Counted from the stretch's first letter, positions 1 through 5,349 are shown. The stretch: DNA of 6,125 nucleotides from Erysipelotrichaceae bacterium (GCA_021202205.1 JAJQDJ010000284.1:1-6125); one strand, 5' to 3'. Numbers and translations are program-made. Notes: a model not told the origin generated them from the sequence alone.

Positions 1-212
1 AAAGGAACAGGTAGTGAAAAGCCCATATATTATAACAAGCTTTGACACTACCTCATGAAATATGGGGTGTTGGTTATGATAATGAAGTTGCAACGTTAAG
101 AGTGTTTATGACAACATTACGTAAGAAAATTGAAAAGAATTCAAACAATAAATATATTCAAACTCATGTTGGTATTGGTTATCGTATGTTAAAAGTAGAG
201 GATAAATCATGA
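1..212 (+). pseudogene. 3' end of an OmpR/KdpE-type response regulator, truncated by the window and apparently frameshifted
   Basis: The frame ending at the TGA at 210-212 encodes, from about 54, the second half of an OmpR-family winged-helix DNA-binding domain. It has a HEIWG turn, then LRVFMTTLRKKIE (recognition helix) and the C-terminal hairpin HVGIGYRML. This order and the GIGYRM ending are typical of KdpE-like two-component response regulators. Going upstream, that frame hits a TAA at 33-35. The +1-shifted frame (positions 2-55) instead reads PYIIT followed by a few residues, which matches the usual 'GKVLT' strand just before the EIWG helix, and the residue spacing is right if one extra base lies around 41-56. 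I therefore infer a one-base frameshift. The receiver domain lies outside the window. The stop overlaps the next gene by 4 bases (ATGA), so translation of the two was probably coupled. The family call is good; the frameshift could be a sequencing error. Confidence 0.72.
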
Positions 213-1042
213 TTATCGAATTATTAGAAGAAAAGAAAGATTTCACTCATGCTGAAGGAATTATCTCGGATTATATCCGACAAAATGCATCTAATATTTA
301 TAAGCTAAGTGCAGATGAATTAGGAAAAGTGACTTATACTAGTAGAGCAACGGTTTTTCACTTGTGTAAAAAATTAGGATATAAAAGTTATAAAGAATTT
401 ATACATCAAATTGAAAGTGAATATAATCAACGAAAACAAATTAATGAGCTTATTGAAAAAGAACCATTTCAAAAGAATATGAGATTAAACGAAATTATGG
501 AAACTATGCCAGAACTTTATGATACAATCATTAAAAAAACAAATCTTATATTGAATCAAAATGTCTTCAATAGAGTTGTTAGTCGTATTAATAATGCTTT
601 TCATGTAGATATTTATAGTACAGGTATCACATCATCTTGTGCAATGTCTGCTATGTTTAAATTGATGTCAATAGATAAGCCATGCAATGTCCATGATACC
701 ATTAATGAACATTATTTAATGGAAGTTAAAGATAAGAATATTGTAGCTATTATTTTATCTTTTACGGGATCTAATCCTAATATGATTCATGTTGCCCAAT
801 ATTTAACGAAATGTGGTATTTATATCATAGGTATTGGTGGTGATGAATCATCAGCAATTAAAAATTTATGTGATGAATATATAAACATATATGAAGAAAA
901 TCTTGTACTAAGTTTTGAAGTTTCAACACCATATTTATCCATGACTTATATCTTTGATCTTATATTTGCATCATTACTTACAAGACATTTTGATGAACAT
1001 GTCAAACATGCTGCTGAGGTGATACAATTTAATGATAAATGA
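209..1042 (+). CDS. RpiR/MurR-family transcriptional regulator with SIS sugar-phosphate sensing domain
   Basis: The product is a 277-aa cytoplasmic DNA-binding regulator. Residues 1-77 are the RpiR-type helix-turn-helix: 'LSADELGKV' then 'SRATVFHLCKKLGYKSYKEF' (about 33-64), the hallmark pattern of this family. Residues about 119-258 form a SIS fold with the phosphosugar-loop region 'IYSTGITSSC' (135-144) and a second strand 'IILSFTGSN' (181-189). The length matches full-length RpiR regulators (about 270-290 aa). RpiR proteins usually repress or activate sugar-catabolic genes in response to a phosphorylated sugar. No sugar transporter or kinase is next to it here, so the ligand cannot be named. 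The ATG overlaps the stop of the response regulator (ATGA), and a GAGG at 198-201 lies 7 bases upstream, which supports this start. Expression probably depends on the upstream gene's promoter. Confidence 0.9.
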   Translation: MIIELLEEKKDFTHAEGIISDYIRQNASNIYKLSADELGKVTYTSRATVFHLCKKLGYKSYKEFIHQIESEYNQRKQINELIEKEPFQKNMRLNEIMETMPELYDTIIKKTNLILNQNVFNRVVSRINNAFHVDIYSTGITSSCAMSAMFKLMSIDKPCNVHDTINEHYLMEVKDKNIVAIILSFTGSNPNMIHVAQYLTKCGIYIIGIGGDESSAIKNLCDEYINIYEENLVLSFEVSTPYLSMTYIFDLIFASLLTRHFDEHVKHAAEVIQFNDK

Positions 1043-1057
1043 GACATATTATCTCAT
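1039..1057 (+). terminator. Weak hairpin at the end of the RpiR gene
   Basis: ATGAGA at 1039-1044 pairs with TCTCAT at 1052-1057 around a 7-base loop and covers the stop codon. The downstream tract (AAAATTCTTTT) is only partly T-rich. It could be a weak terminator, or a palindromic operator. No stronger terminator is seen before the next gene. Confidence 0.3.
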
Positions 1058-1115
1058 AAAATTCTTTTAATATAAAATATTAATGAGATATAATGACCTA
1101 AATCATTCAACAATC

Positions 1116-1144
1116 TTGTTCAAATGTATCAATTATGCTACATT
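1116..1144 (+). promoter_or_regulatory. Probable extended -10 promoter of the TIGR04076 gene
   Basis: TTGTTC (1116-1121) is followed after 17 bases by TACATT (1139-1144), which is preceded by TGC and so gives an extended -10 (TGn) element. It lies about 20 bases upstream of the coding start with a strong GGAGG (1156-1160) between. Confidence 0.5.
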
Positions 1145-1164
1145 GTGTATAGATAGGAGGAATG

Positions 1165-1575
1165 ATGTCATATAAAGTGAAACTAACAGTTATTGATAAA
1201 AAATGTTATTCAGACTTACAATAAGAATATTGTGCTGATCCTAAAGCTGGACCATGTTCTTGTTATAACGTTGGTGATGAGTTTATTTTTTATAGAGAAG
1301 ATGGTAAAGATGATTTCTGGCATATGGGACTTAATACTTTGGTTAAAACAGAGGCTGATCCCGATACTGTAGCAGGAGGACCAAAGATTCCTCATTGTTC
1401 AGAAGCCTGGGATGCCATTAGTCGTTATATTTATACAGGTTTACAAGGTGGTTCTATTATGAAGGGATGGATGAAAGAAGAAAACACCATGATTACTTGT
1501 TGCAACGATGGAACAAGACCTGTAATATTAAAAAAATCAATCGTCATGATTAAAAAAATCAATCATGACGATTGA
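1165..1575 (+). pseudogene. TIGR04076-family protein gene interrupted by an in-frame TAA at codon 20
   Basis: Read through from the ATG at 1165 (GGAGG at 1156-1160; an alternative ATG at 1162 is too close to it), the frame encodes about 136 residues. Family signatures occur in order: start MSYKVKLTVI, DLQ-stop-EY (18-22), GPCSC...VGDEF (29-40), IPHCSEAWDAI (75-85), GG...W, and CC.DGTRPV (112-120). TIGR04076 proteins are small, cysteine-containing and of unknown function. The only lesion is TAA at 1222-1224, where CAA, GAA or AAA (one substitution) would restore the frame. Only the part downstream of the stop has a long open frame, and its first ATG (1324) has no ribosome binding site, so a functional C-terminal product is unlikely. 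The last 14 codons (from 1531) lie inside the terminator hairpin, giving an atypical Lys/Ile/Asp tail. It is convergent with the tRNA. The family call is firm; whether the gene is truly dead is less certain. Confidence 0.8.
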
Positions 1576-1581
1576 TTTTTT
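1531..1581. terminator. Bidirectional Rho-independent terminator with perfect 21-bp stem
   Basis: Positions 1531-1551 are exactly complementary to 1561-1581 around a 9-base loop. The stem has AAAAAA at its left foot and TTTTTT at its right foot, so on either strand the hairpin ends in a run of U. It serves the TIGR04076 gene on the plus strand and the tRNA on the minus strand, whose 3' end is only 3 bases away. The stop codon of the plus-strand frame (1573-1575) is inside the right arm. Confidence 0.92.
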
Positions 1582-1584
1582 AGA

Positions 1585-1655
1585 TGCCCAAGGCAAGAAT
1601 CGGACTTGCTGCTGCTGATTACCATTCAGCTGTATTGCCATTATACTACATGGGC
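1585..1655 (-). tRNA. tRNA with anticodon GGT (threonine), slightly divergent
   Basis: On the minus strand the 71 bases fold as a full cloverleaf. The acceptor is GCCCATG/CTTGGGC with one T-T mismatch at the sixth pair, followed by T8 A9. The D stem is GTAT/ATAC with A14 and GG in the loop. The anticodon stem is GCTGA/TCAGC with loop ATGGTAA, so the anticodon is GGT (plus-strand 1621-1623). The variable loop has 4 bases and the T stem is GCAAG/CTTGC. The discriminator is A and no CCA is encoded. G1-C72, C2-G71 and the GGT anticodon agree with known bacterial threonine identity elements. Oddities: the T loop is TCCGATT instead of TTCRANN, so position 55 (normally pseudouridine) is C, and position 48 is A. 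The GTAGTaTAATGG D arm looks more like glycine-type tRNAs than ordinary tRNA-Thr. It has its own promoter and terminator, so it is probably transcribed. Whether it is charged and used is uncertain. Confidence 0.82.
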
Positions 1656-1663
1656 GTGCCTAC

Positions 1664-1692
1664 ATTATAACAAAGAATAATGTTACATACAA
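1664..1692 (-). promoter_or_regulatory. Promoter of the GGT tRNA
   Basis: On the minus strand a consensus TATAAT (plus 1664-1669) is preceded by TGT, making an extended -10, and by TTGTAT (plus 1687-1692) 17 bases upstream. Only 8 bases separate the -10 from the tRNA 5' end, so the transcript would start at or very close to the mature tRNA. Confidence 0.75.
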
Positions 1693-1696
1693 ATAA

Positions 1697-1723
1697 AATA
1701 TGAGAAATATTATTTCTCATATT
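1697..1723 (-). terminator. Terminator of the zinc-ribbon gene
   Basis: Positions 1697-1708 pair perfectly with 1712-1723 (12 bp) around a 3-base loop. On the minus strand it is followed by the T-rich tract TTATTTGT. It overlaps the TAA stop of the upstream gene (1722-1724) and directly abuts the -35 of the tRNA promoter. Confidence 0.75.
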
Positions 1724-2111
1724 ACGTACGTCTATCAAATGATTGGTGGCATTTAGGACATGTAATTGTAATAGCCCCTTTACCTTTAGGAACTCTTAAA
1801 TATTGATGACAATAAGGACATTTAAGATATTTGTGTGTCTTACGATATTTCCATTTATTGACTTGACGATTGCCCCATTTTCTAATACCAGAGGTTCTTG
1901 CTAGATACCAGTTGTTTTCTGATTGTCTTTGATAAGTGTTTCTAGAAAATACACGGAAAAATTCATATATTAGTACTATCCACATCAATATATAAATATA
2001 AGGTACAAATATTGATAATACAGCTAATATCAAATAGACTACAAATAAGAAATTACCCAAATTATCAATACCATATCGACCACTCATAAAGTTTCTTAAC
2101 CAATTTTTCAT
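1722..2111 (-). CDS. Small membrane protein with C-terminal zinc ribbon, function unknown
   Basis: The product has 129 aa. A short basic N-terminus is followed by a hydrophobic stretch from about 20 to 50, long enough for two closely spaced transmembrane helices with a short turn around VPYIY. Then come a basic, Arg/Lys/Trp-rich linker (about 53-95) and a zinc ribbon with CPYC (98-101) and CPKC (118-121), including the 'LRVPKGKG.I.ITCPKC' pattern shared by many Firmicutes zinc-ribbon proteins. The ribbon should face the cytoplasm and could bind nucleic acid or protein, but no function is established. AGGTGA (plus 2119-2124) lies 7 bases upstream of the ATG, supporting the start. It is transcribed divergently from thymidine kinase and ends in its own terminator, so it is probably monocistronic. 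Confidence 0.82.
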   Translation of the reverse strand: MKNWLRNFMSGRYGIDNLGNFLFVVYLILAVLSIFVPYIYILMWIVLIYEFFRVFSRNTYQRQSENNWYLARTSGIRKWGNRQVNKWKYRKTHKYLKCPYCHQYLRVPKGKGAITITCPKCHQSFDRRT

Positions 2112-2131
2112 TTTTTTATCACCTGAAAGCT

Positions 2132-2137
2132 ATTATA
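2132..2137 (-). promoter_or_regulatory. -10 element of the zinc-ribbon gene promoter
   Basis: The minus strand carries a perfect TATAAT here, 20 bases upstream of the start codon and just before the ribosome binding site. No convincing -35 is found at 16-18 bases, so the promoter would be weak or activator-dependent. Confidence 0.45.
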
Positions 2138-2190
2138 AAAATGAATTATGAATCTTATATGTACAATAGGATTAAATTTTGATAAAGTTT

Positions 2191-2219
2191 TTGATTAATG
2201 AATAAGTTTCATATATAAT
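2191..2219 (+). promoter_or_regulatory. Sigma-A-type promoter of the thymidine kinase gene
   Basis: TTGATT (2191-2196, four of six matches to TTGACA), a 17-base spacer and TATAAT (2214-2219) are followed 13 bases later by GGAGG (2233-2237). The 5' leader is therefore very short, leaving no room for a leader regulator. Confidence 0.75.
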
Positions 2220-2244
2220 AAAATTATTGTTTGGAGGTAGTGGT

Positions 2245-2844
2245 ATGTATAATCAATATAGAGAAGGATGGTTAGAAGTTATTAGTGGTTGCATGTTTGC
2301 AGGAAAGACTGAAGAATTGATTCGTCGTATTAATGTGTTGTCTTTTGCAAAAAAGAATATTATTGTCTTTAAGCCTAAAATTGATGATCGTTATTCTGAT
2401 ACTGAAATAGTATCTCATGCAGGTATGCATGTACCCTGTATTGTCATTGAAAAAGCAAGTGAGATATTAGATCATATTAAGGATGATACACAAGTGGTAG
2501 CAATTGATGAAGTACAATTCTTTGATGAGGAAATTGTTGATGTTTGTGAATACTTGGCTGATAATGGTTTGCGTGTTATGGCAGCAGGACTAGATGAAGA
2601 TTTTAGAGGTGAACCTTTTGGTGTTATGCCTCAACTTTTAACACGTGCAGAGTTTGTTACTAAGTTAACTGCTGTTTGCGCTAAATGTGGTGCTCCAGCT
2701 ACACGTACACAAAGAATAGTAGATGGACAGCCTGCATCTTATGATGATCAAATTGTCTTAGTTGGTGCTGTTGATCATTATGAACCAAGATGTCGACATT
2801 GCCATGAAATAAAATATAAACCACAAAAATATCATAGATTTTAA
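2245..2844 (+). CDS. tdk: Thymidine kinase
   Basis: This enzyme phosphorylates thymidine to dTMP with ATP in the cytoplasm (pyrimidine salvage). It is a type II (TK1-like) enzyme of 199 aa, a normal length. Visible signatures are the P-loop GCMFAGKTE (15-23), DEVQFF (89-94, the Walker B region including the catalytic Glu), the lasso/substrate region with 'GLDEDFRGEPF' (115-125), and a structural zinc site formed by CAKC (145-148) and CRHC (183-186). The substrate-binding segment 'VGAVDHYEPRCRHCH' is present; families usually have VGG.E.Y there, so Ala-Val-Asp is a mild variation. I chose ATG 2245 because GGAGG (2233-2237) sits 7 bases upstream; an in-frame TTG at 2227 would place that site inside the gene. 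The gene is monocistronic, with its own promoter and a terminator at 2971-3001. Confidence 0.97.
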   Translation: MYNQYREGWLEVISGCMFAGKTEELIRRINVLSFAKKNIIVFKPKIDDRYSDTEIVSHAGMHVPCIVIEKASEILDHIKDDTQVVAIDEVQFFDEEIVDVCEYLADNGLRVMAAGLDEDFRGEPFGVMPQLLTRAEFVTKLTAVCAKCGAPATRTQRIVDGQPASYDDQIVLVGAVDHYEPRCRHCHEIKYKPQKYHRF

Positions 2845-2914
2845 TTTTGCTTACATAATTAGGAATTTTGTAAAAGTTCATAATGAAGACACAATTCAAA
2901 TGTATATTAAACAA

Positions 2915-2940
2915 TGTCGAAAGACAATACGATAGTATTG
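2915..2940 (+). other. Two small overlapping hairpins in the tdk 3' region
   Basis: TGTC-GAAA-GACA (2915-2926, with a GNRA-type tetraloop) and CAATAC-GATA-GTATTG (2925-2940, 6-bp stem) share two bases, so both cannot form fully at once. They lie between the thymidine kinase stop and its terminator. They may be part of the 3' untranslated region or of a short structured RNA. No promoter of its own is convincing. Confidence 0.35.
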
Positions 2941-2970
2941 ATTCCCCTCAAATCTATCATATATCCCTAA

Positions 2971-3001
2971 GAAAGAGTTGCTCCCCCAAAGCAACTCTTT
3001 C
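2971..3001 (+). terminator. Terminator downstream of tdk
   Basis: Positions 2971-2982 pair perfectly with 2990-3001 (12 bp) around a C-rich 7-base loop, followed by ATTTTCTTT. The hairpin is 127 bases after the thymidine kinase stop. Confidence 0.88.
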
Positions 3002-3017
3002 ATTTTCTTTAAGAAGA

Positions 3018-3026
3018 TGTTATACT
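3018..3026 (+). promoter_or_regulatory. Probable extended -10 promoter of the Cof-type HAD gene
   Basis: TGT followed by TATACT (3021-3026) forms an extended -10 element 17 bases upstream of the ATG at 3044. The region where a -35 would lie is inside the thymidine kinase terminator and has no good match, so recognition would rest on the extended -10. Confidence 0.4.
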
Positions 3027-3043
3027 ACATGCGAGGTGAGACC

Positions 3044-3862
3044 ATGATAAAACTACTTGCGACAGATTTAGACGGAACATTTTTAAATGTATTTCATACA
3101 ACAGATAAATACTTATTAGATACTATAGATATGATCAATGATCAAAATAAATACTTTGTTGTTGCAACTGGTCGGCATATGTGAGCTTACCAACAGAAAA
3201 CTTTTTTTAAAGATTGTCAAATATACAATATTTGTATGAACGGAGCTAGAATATTGGATAATGAACGTAATGTGATATATGAAAAAGGTTTGGATAAAGA
3301 AACTGTCAAAGAGATATTAGAATTATTTCCAGACATTAACTTAGAATTCAATGACGCAGATTATACATATTGTAAGTTTTCATCAATAAAACATTTAAAA
3401 AATGTCTACGATCCTAAGCCTTTAAGAAGAATAGCTAAAAAGATATATTATGCATTAGGCTTGTCTGAATGGAAATTTCATCAAAGTAATGAAGATATTC
3501 TTAAACATGATATATTAAAAATCAATTGTCATGTACATGATGAAGAAAAAGCACAAAGATTACAGGCGTACATAGATGCTCACGATAATATTATTAATGC
3601 CCCATTTTCTAGCCATTTCTTTGAAATAACGGATAGTAGTGTTAATAAAGGCAATGCTATAAAAATATTGATGAAACAATTAGATGTGAGTGATGATGAG
3701 GTAGCTGTTTATGGCGATGGTGGTAACGATGTTGCAATGTTAGAGTTGTTTGAATATTCATATGCACCGAGTGATGGCAGTGATATAGCAAAAGAAGCTG
3801 CCAAGCATATTATTGGCAAAAATAGTGATTATTCAGTGGCTAAACATATGCGTGATAGTTAA
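3044..3862 (+). pseudogene. Cof-type HAD-superfamily phosphatase gene interrupted by an in-frame TGA at codon 47
   Basis: Read through one stop, the frame gives 272 codons, the usual length of Cof/YbiV-type HAD phosphatases (class IIB), which dephosphorylate sugar phosphates and cofactor phosphates such as FMN or PLP in the cytoplasm. All catalytic motifs are present: motif I DLDGT (8-12), motif II ATGR (41-44), NGA (66-68) at the cap boundary, motif III Lys in NKGNA (about 202), and motif IV YGDGGND (223-229). The TGA (3182-3184) falls three residues after motif II. The frame is the same on both sides and has no other stop, so one substitution (CGA or GGA to TGA) explains it. The start is ATG 3044 because GAGGTGA (3033-3039) lies 4 bases upstream; a longer frame from 2978 begins inside a terminator. 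TGA ends several neighbouring genes, so it is not read as Trp. The gene is dead unless the stop is an error or is read through. Confidence 0.85.
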
Positions 3863-3889
3863 AAAAAATAATGAAATAATCAATACTTG

Positions 3890-3909
3890 TTCACAAATAA
3901 TTCACAAAT
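3890..3909 (+). repeat. Direct repeat of TTCACAAAT spaced by one helical turn
   Basis: TTCACAAAT occurs at 3890-3898 and again at 3901-3909, an 11-base period. The second copy starts with TTCACA, five of six matches to a -35, but the candidate -10 (around 3924-3929, ATACAT) is poor. It may be a protein-binding site or a chance AT-rich repeat. Confidence 0.3.
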
Positions 3910-3971
3910 TTGGGTTATATTGGATACATAAAATAATAGTTCGTATCTCTCCCTTATAAAATATGTCTTCA

Positions 3972-3998
3972 AAAAGAACCAATGTCCTTGGTTCTTTT
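3972..3998 (+). terminator. Terminator after the Cof-type HAD gene
   Basis: Positions 3972-3982 pair perfectly with 3988-3998 (11 bp) around a 5-base loop; the T-run of the right arm continues into GTTTTG. The left arm is A-rich, so some bidirectional activity is possible. Confidence 0.85.
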
Positions 3999-4010
3999 GT
4001 TTTGCATTTA

Positions 4011-4019
4011 TGTTATAAT
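4011..4019 (+). promoter_or_regulatory. Extended -10 promoter of the three-gene hydrolase operon
   Basis: TGT (4011-4013) precedes a perfect TATAAT (4014-4019), 15 bases upstream of the first start codon. No -35 at 16-18 bases is convincing (TTGGTT at 3988-3993 would need a 20-base spacer and is in the preceding terminator). The short leader is followed by TAGGAGG (4024-4030). Confidence 0.6.
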
Positions 4020-4034
4020 AGGGTAGGAGGTTAA

Positions 4035-4685
4035 ATGATGGACAATATATTATTTGATTTAGATGGAACTTTAACCAATCCTTTTTTAGGAATTTGTAGA
4101 GCTGTTAATTATAGTCTAAAGTATTTTAATAAAGAAACTGAACATTTAGAAGATTTTAAAAAGTTTATCGGACCACCTCTGGATGTATCATATAGAGAAT
4201 ACTATCAAATGAATGATAATGAAATAACAATAGCAATTAAAAAGTATCGTCAATATTTTGGTGATATAGGTTTGTTTGAAAATGAAGTTTATGATGGTGT
4301 AGAAAATATGTTACAAACATTACAGAATCATCATAAGCACTTATATATATGTACTTCTAAACCTTATGAATATACAATAAGGATATTGGAACACTTTCAT
4401 CTAAATCATTATTTTAAAGGAATTTATGGTGCGACCATGGATGGCTCTAGAAAATATAAAAAAGATGTTATCAATTATTGTATAAGTAAAGAAAATCTTG
4501 ATTATAAAAATTGTATAATGGTGGGTGATAGACTTCATGATATTGAGGGGGCCCATGAAAATAATGTAGCTTGTATTGGTGTATTATATGGTTATGGCAA
4601 CAAAGCAGAGTTTGAAGAGTATCAATGTGACTATATTGTTGAAAATATACAAGAACTTACAAAATTACTATTAGAAGGTGATTGA
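4035..4685 (+). CDS. HAD-superfamily IA hydrolase, phosphoglycolate phosphatase-like
   Basis: This is a cytoplasmic phosphatase of 216 aa. The HAD core motifs are clear: motif I DLDGT (8-12, nucleophile Asp8 and acid/base Asp10), the cap-domain signature FIGPPL (44-49) typical of phosphoglycolate phosphatase-like and 5'-nucleotidase-like members, motif II CTSKP (106-110), motif III Lys in the 136-143 stretch after MDGS, and motif IV VGDRLHD (163-169). The substrate is not predictable; relatives act on phosphoglycolate, nucleotides, pyrophosphate or sugar phosphates. Two adjacent ATGs (4035, 4038) are possible; spacing to the GGAGG at 4026-4030 (4 versus 7 bases) slightly favours 4038. It is the first gene of an operon: its stop is one base from the next start, and its last codons carry that gene's ribosome binding site, so translation is probably coupled. 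Confidence 0.92.
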   Translation: MMDNILFDLDGTLTNPFLGICRAVNYSLKYFNKETEHLEDFKKFIGPPLDVSYREYYQMNDNEITIAIKKYRQYFGDIGLFENEVYDGVENMLQTLQNHHKHLYICTSKPYEYTIRILEHFHLNHYFKGIYGATMDGSRKYKKDVINYCISKENLDYKNCIMVGDRLHDIEGAHENNVACIGVLYGYGNKAEFEEYQCDYIVENIQELTKLLLEGD

Positions 4686-4686
4686 A

Positions 4687-5349
4687 ATGCGAGAAAATAT
4701 GAAATATGATACCAATATTTATCAACTAAGAGAAACAGTTCTTATGCGTATGATGGAGATTATTAAGAATCAAAGATATATTGAATATGGTGGTACAATC
4801 TTTTTTGGTGATTCTTTAACAGAGTTTTTTGATATTGATAAGTATTTTAAAGAAATAGAAATGAAATATAATACGGGGATTAGAGGTATGACGAGTGGAA
4901 TGTTACTTCATTTTATAGATAAAGGGGTAATCAAATATCAACCTAGTCAAGTTATCATTATGATAGGGACAAATGATTTGGGTAATACTGTCATGGCTTC
5001 TCCTAGGGATATTGCATTGAATGTTAAAGAAATGGTAGAGATTATTCATTATAATTTACCAGATTGTAAAATAGTCTTATTAAGCCCAATCCCATGTCTT
5101 AAAAACCAGACATACTATGAAACAAAGCAAGGACTTAGAAACAATGATATTCTACAAATGATATATCAAGAATATCAGCGTGTTATACCTTATGATTATA
5201 TACAAATGATAAATGTTTATAATGAATTATGTGATAAACAAGGAAATGTTATACCATCTTATTATGTTGATGGTTTACATATTAATGATGATGGGTACAG
5301 CAAGTTAGCGAATAAAATAAAGGAGGAACTCTATGCAAAAATATTATGA
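4687..5349 (+). CDS. SGNH/GDSL-family hydrolase (esterase/acylhydrolase)
   Basis: The product is a 220-aa serine esterase with all four SGNH blocks: FFGDSLTEF (39-47, nucleophile Ser43), block II NTGIRGMTS (62-70, oxyanion Gly67), block III MIGTND (92-97, oxyanion Asn96) and block V VDGLHIN (194-200, Asp195 and His198). There is no signal peptide, so it acts in the cytoplasm. Family members remove acyl groups (often acetyl) from sugars, lipids or small molecules; the arrangement resembles intracellular acylhydrolase/platelet-activating-factor acetylhydrolase-like bacterial proteins. I chose ATG 4687 because AAGGTGA (4675-4681) lies 5 bases upstream; a GTG at 4678 would overlap that site. The gene starts one base after the phosphatase stop and overlaps the next gene by 17 bases, showing a tight operon. 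Confidence 0.92.
   Translation: MRENMKYDTNIYQLRETVLMRMMEIIKNQRYIEYGGTIFFGDSLTEFFDIDKYFKEIEMKYNTGIRGMTSGMLLHFIDKGVIKYQPSQVIIMIGTNDLGNTVMASPRDIALNVKEMVEIIHYNLPDCKIVLLSPIPCLKNQTYYETKQGLRNNDILQMIYQEYQRVIPYDYIQMINVYNELCDKQGNVIPSYYVDGLHINDDGYSKLANKIKEELYAKIL

Noticed and set aside
1324..1575. Separate 83-codon gene
   Set aside because: It is the C-terminal part of the TIGR04076 frame after its internal TAA. The ATG at 1324 has no ribosome binding site, and the frame upstream is clearly coding for the same family.
2227..2244. TTG start for thymidine kinase
   Set aside because: The GGAGG at 2233-2237 would fall inside the coding region, and it is properly placed for ATG 2245.
2699..2914. Open frame of 71 codons on the minus strand across the end of tdk
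   Set aside because: It overlaps the well-supported thymidine kinase gene, has no ribosome binding site or recognisable motif, and reads like a shadow of AT-rich DNA.
2978..3043. Longer N-terminus for the Cof-type phosphatase
   Set aside because: It would begin inside the tdk terminator hairpin, and motif I is normally within the first 10 residues, as it is from ATG 3044 with GAGGTGA upstream.
3182..3184. Selenocysteine or Trp codon at the TGA in the phosphatase
   Set aside because: No SECIS-like hairpin is obvious just downstream, HAD phosphatases do not need a Sec at this position, and TGA ends several neighbouring genes.
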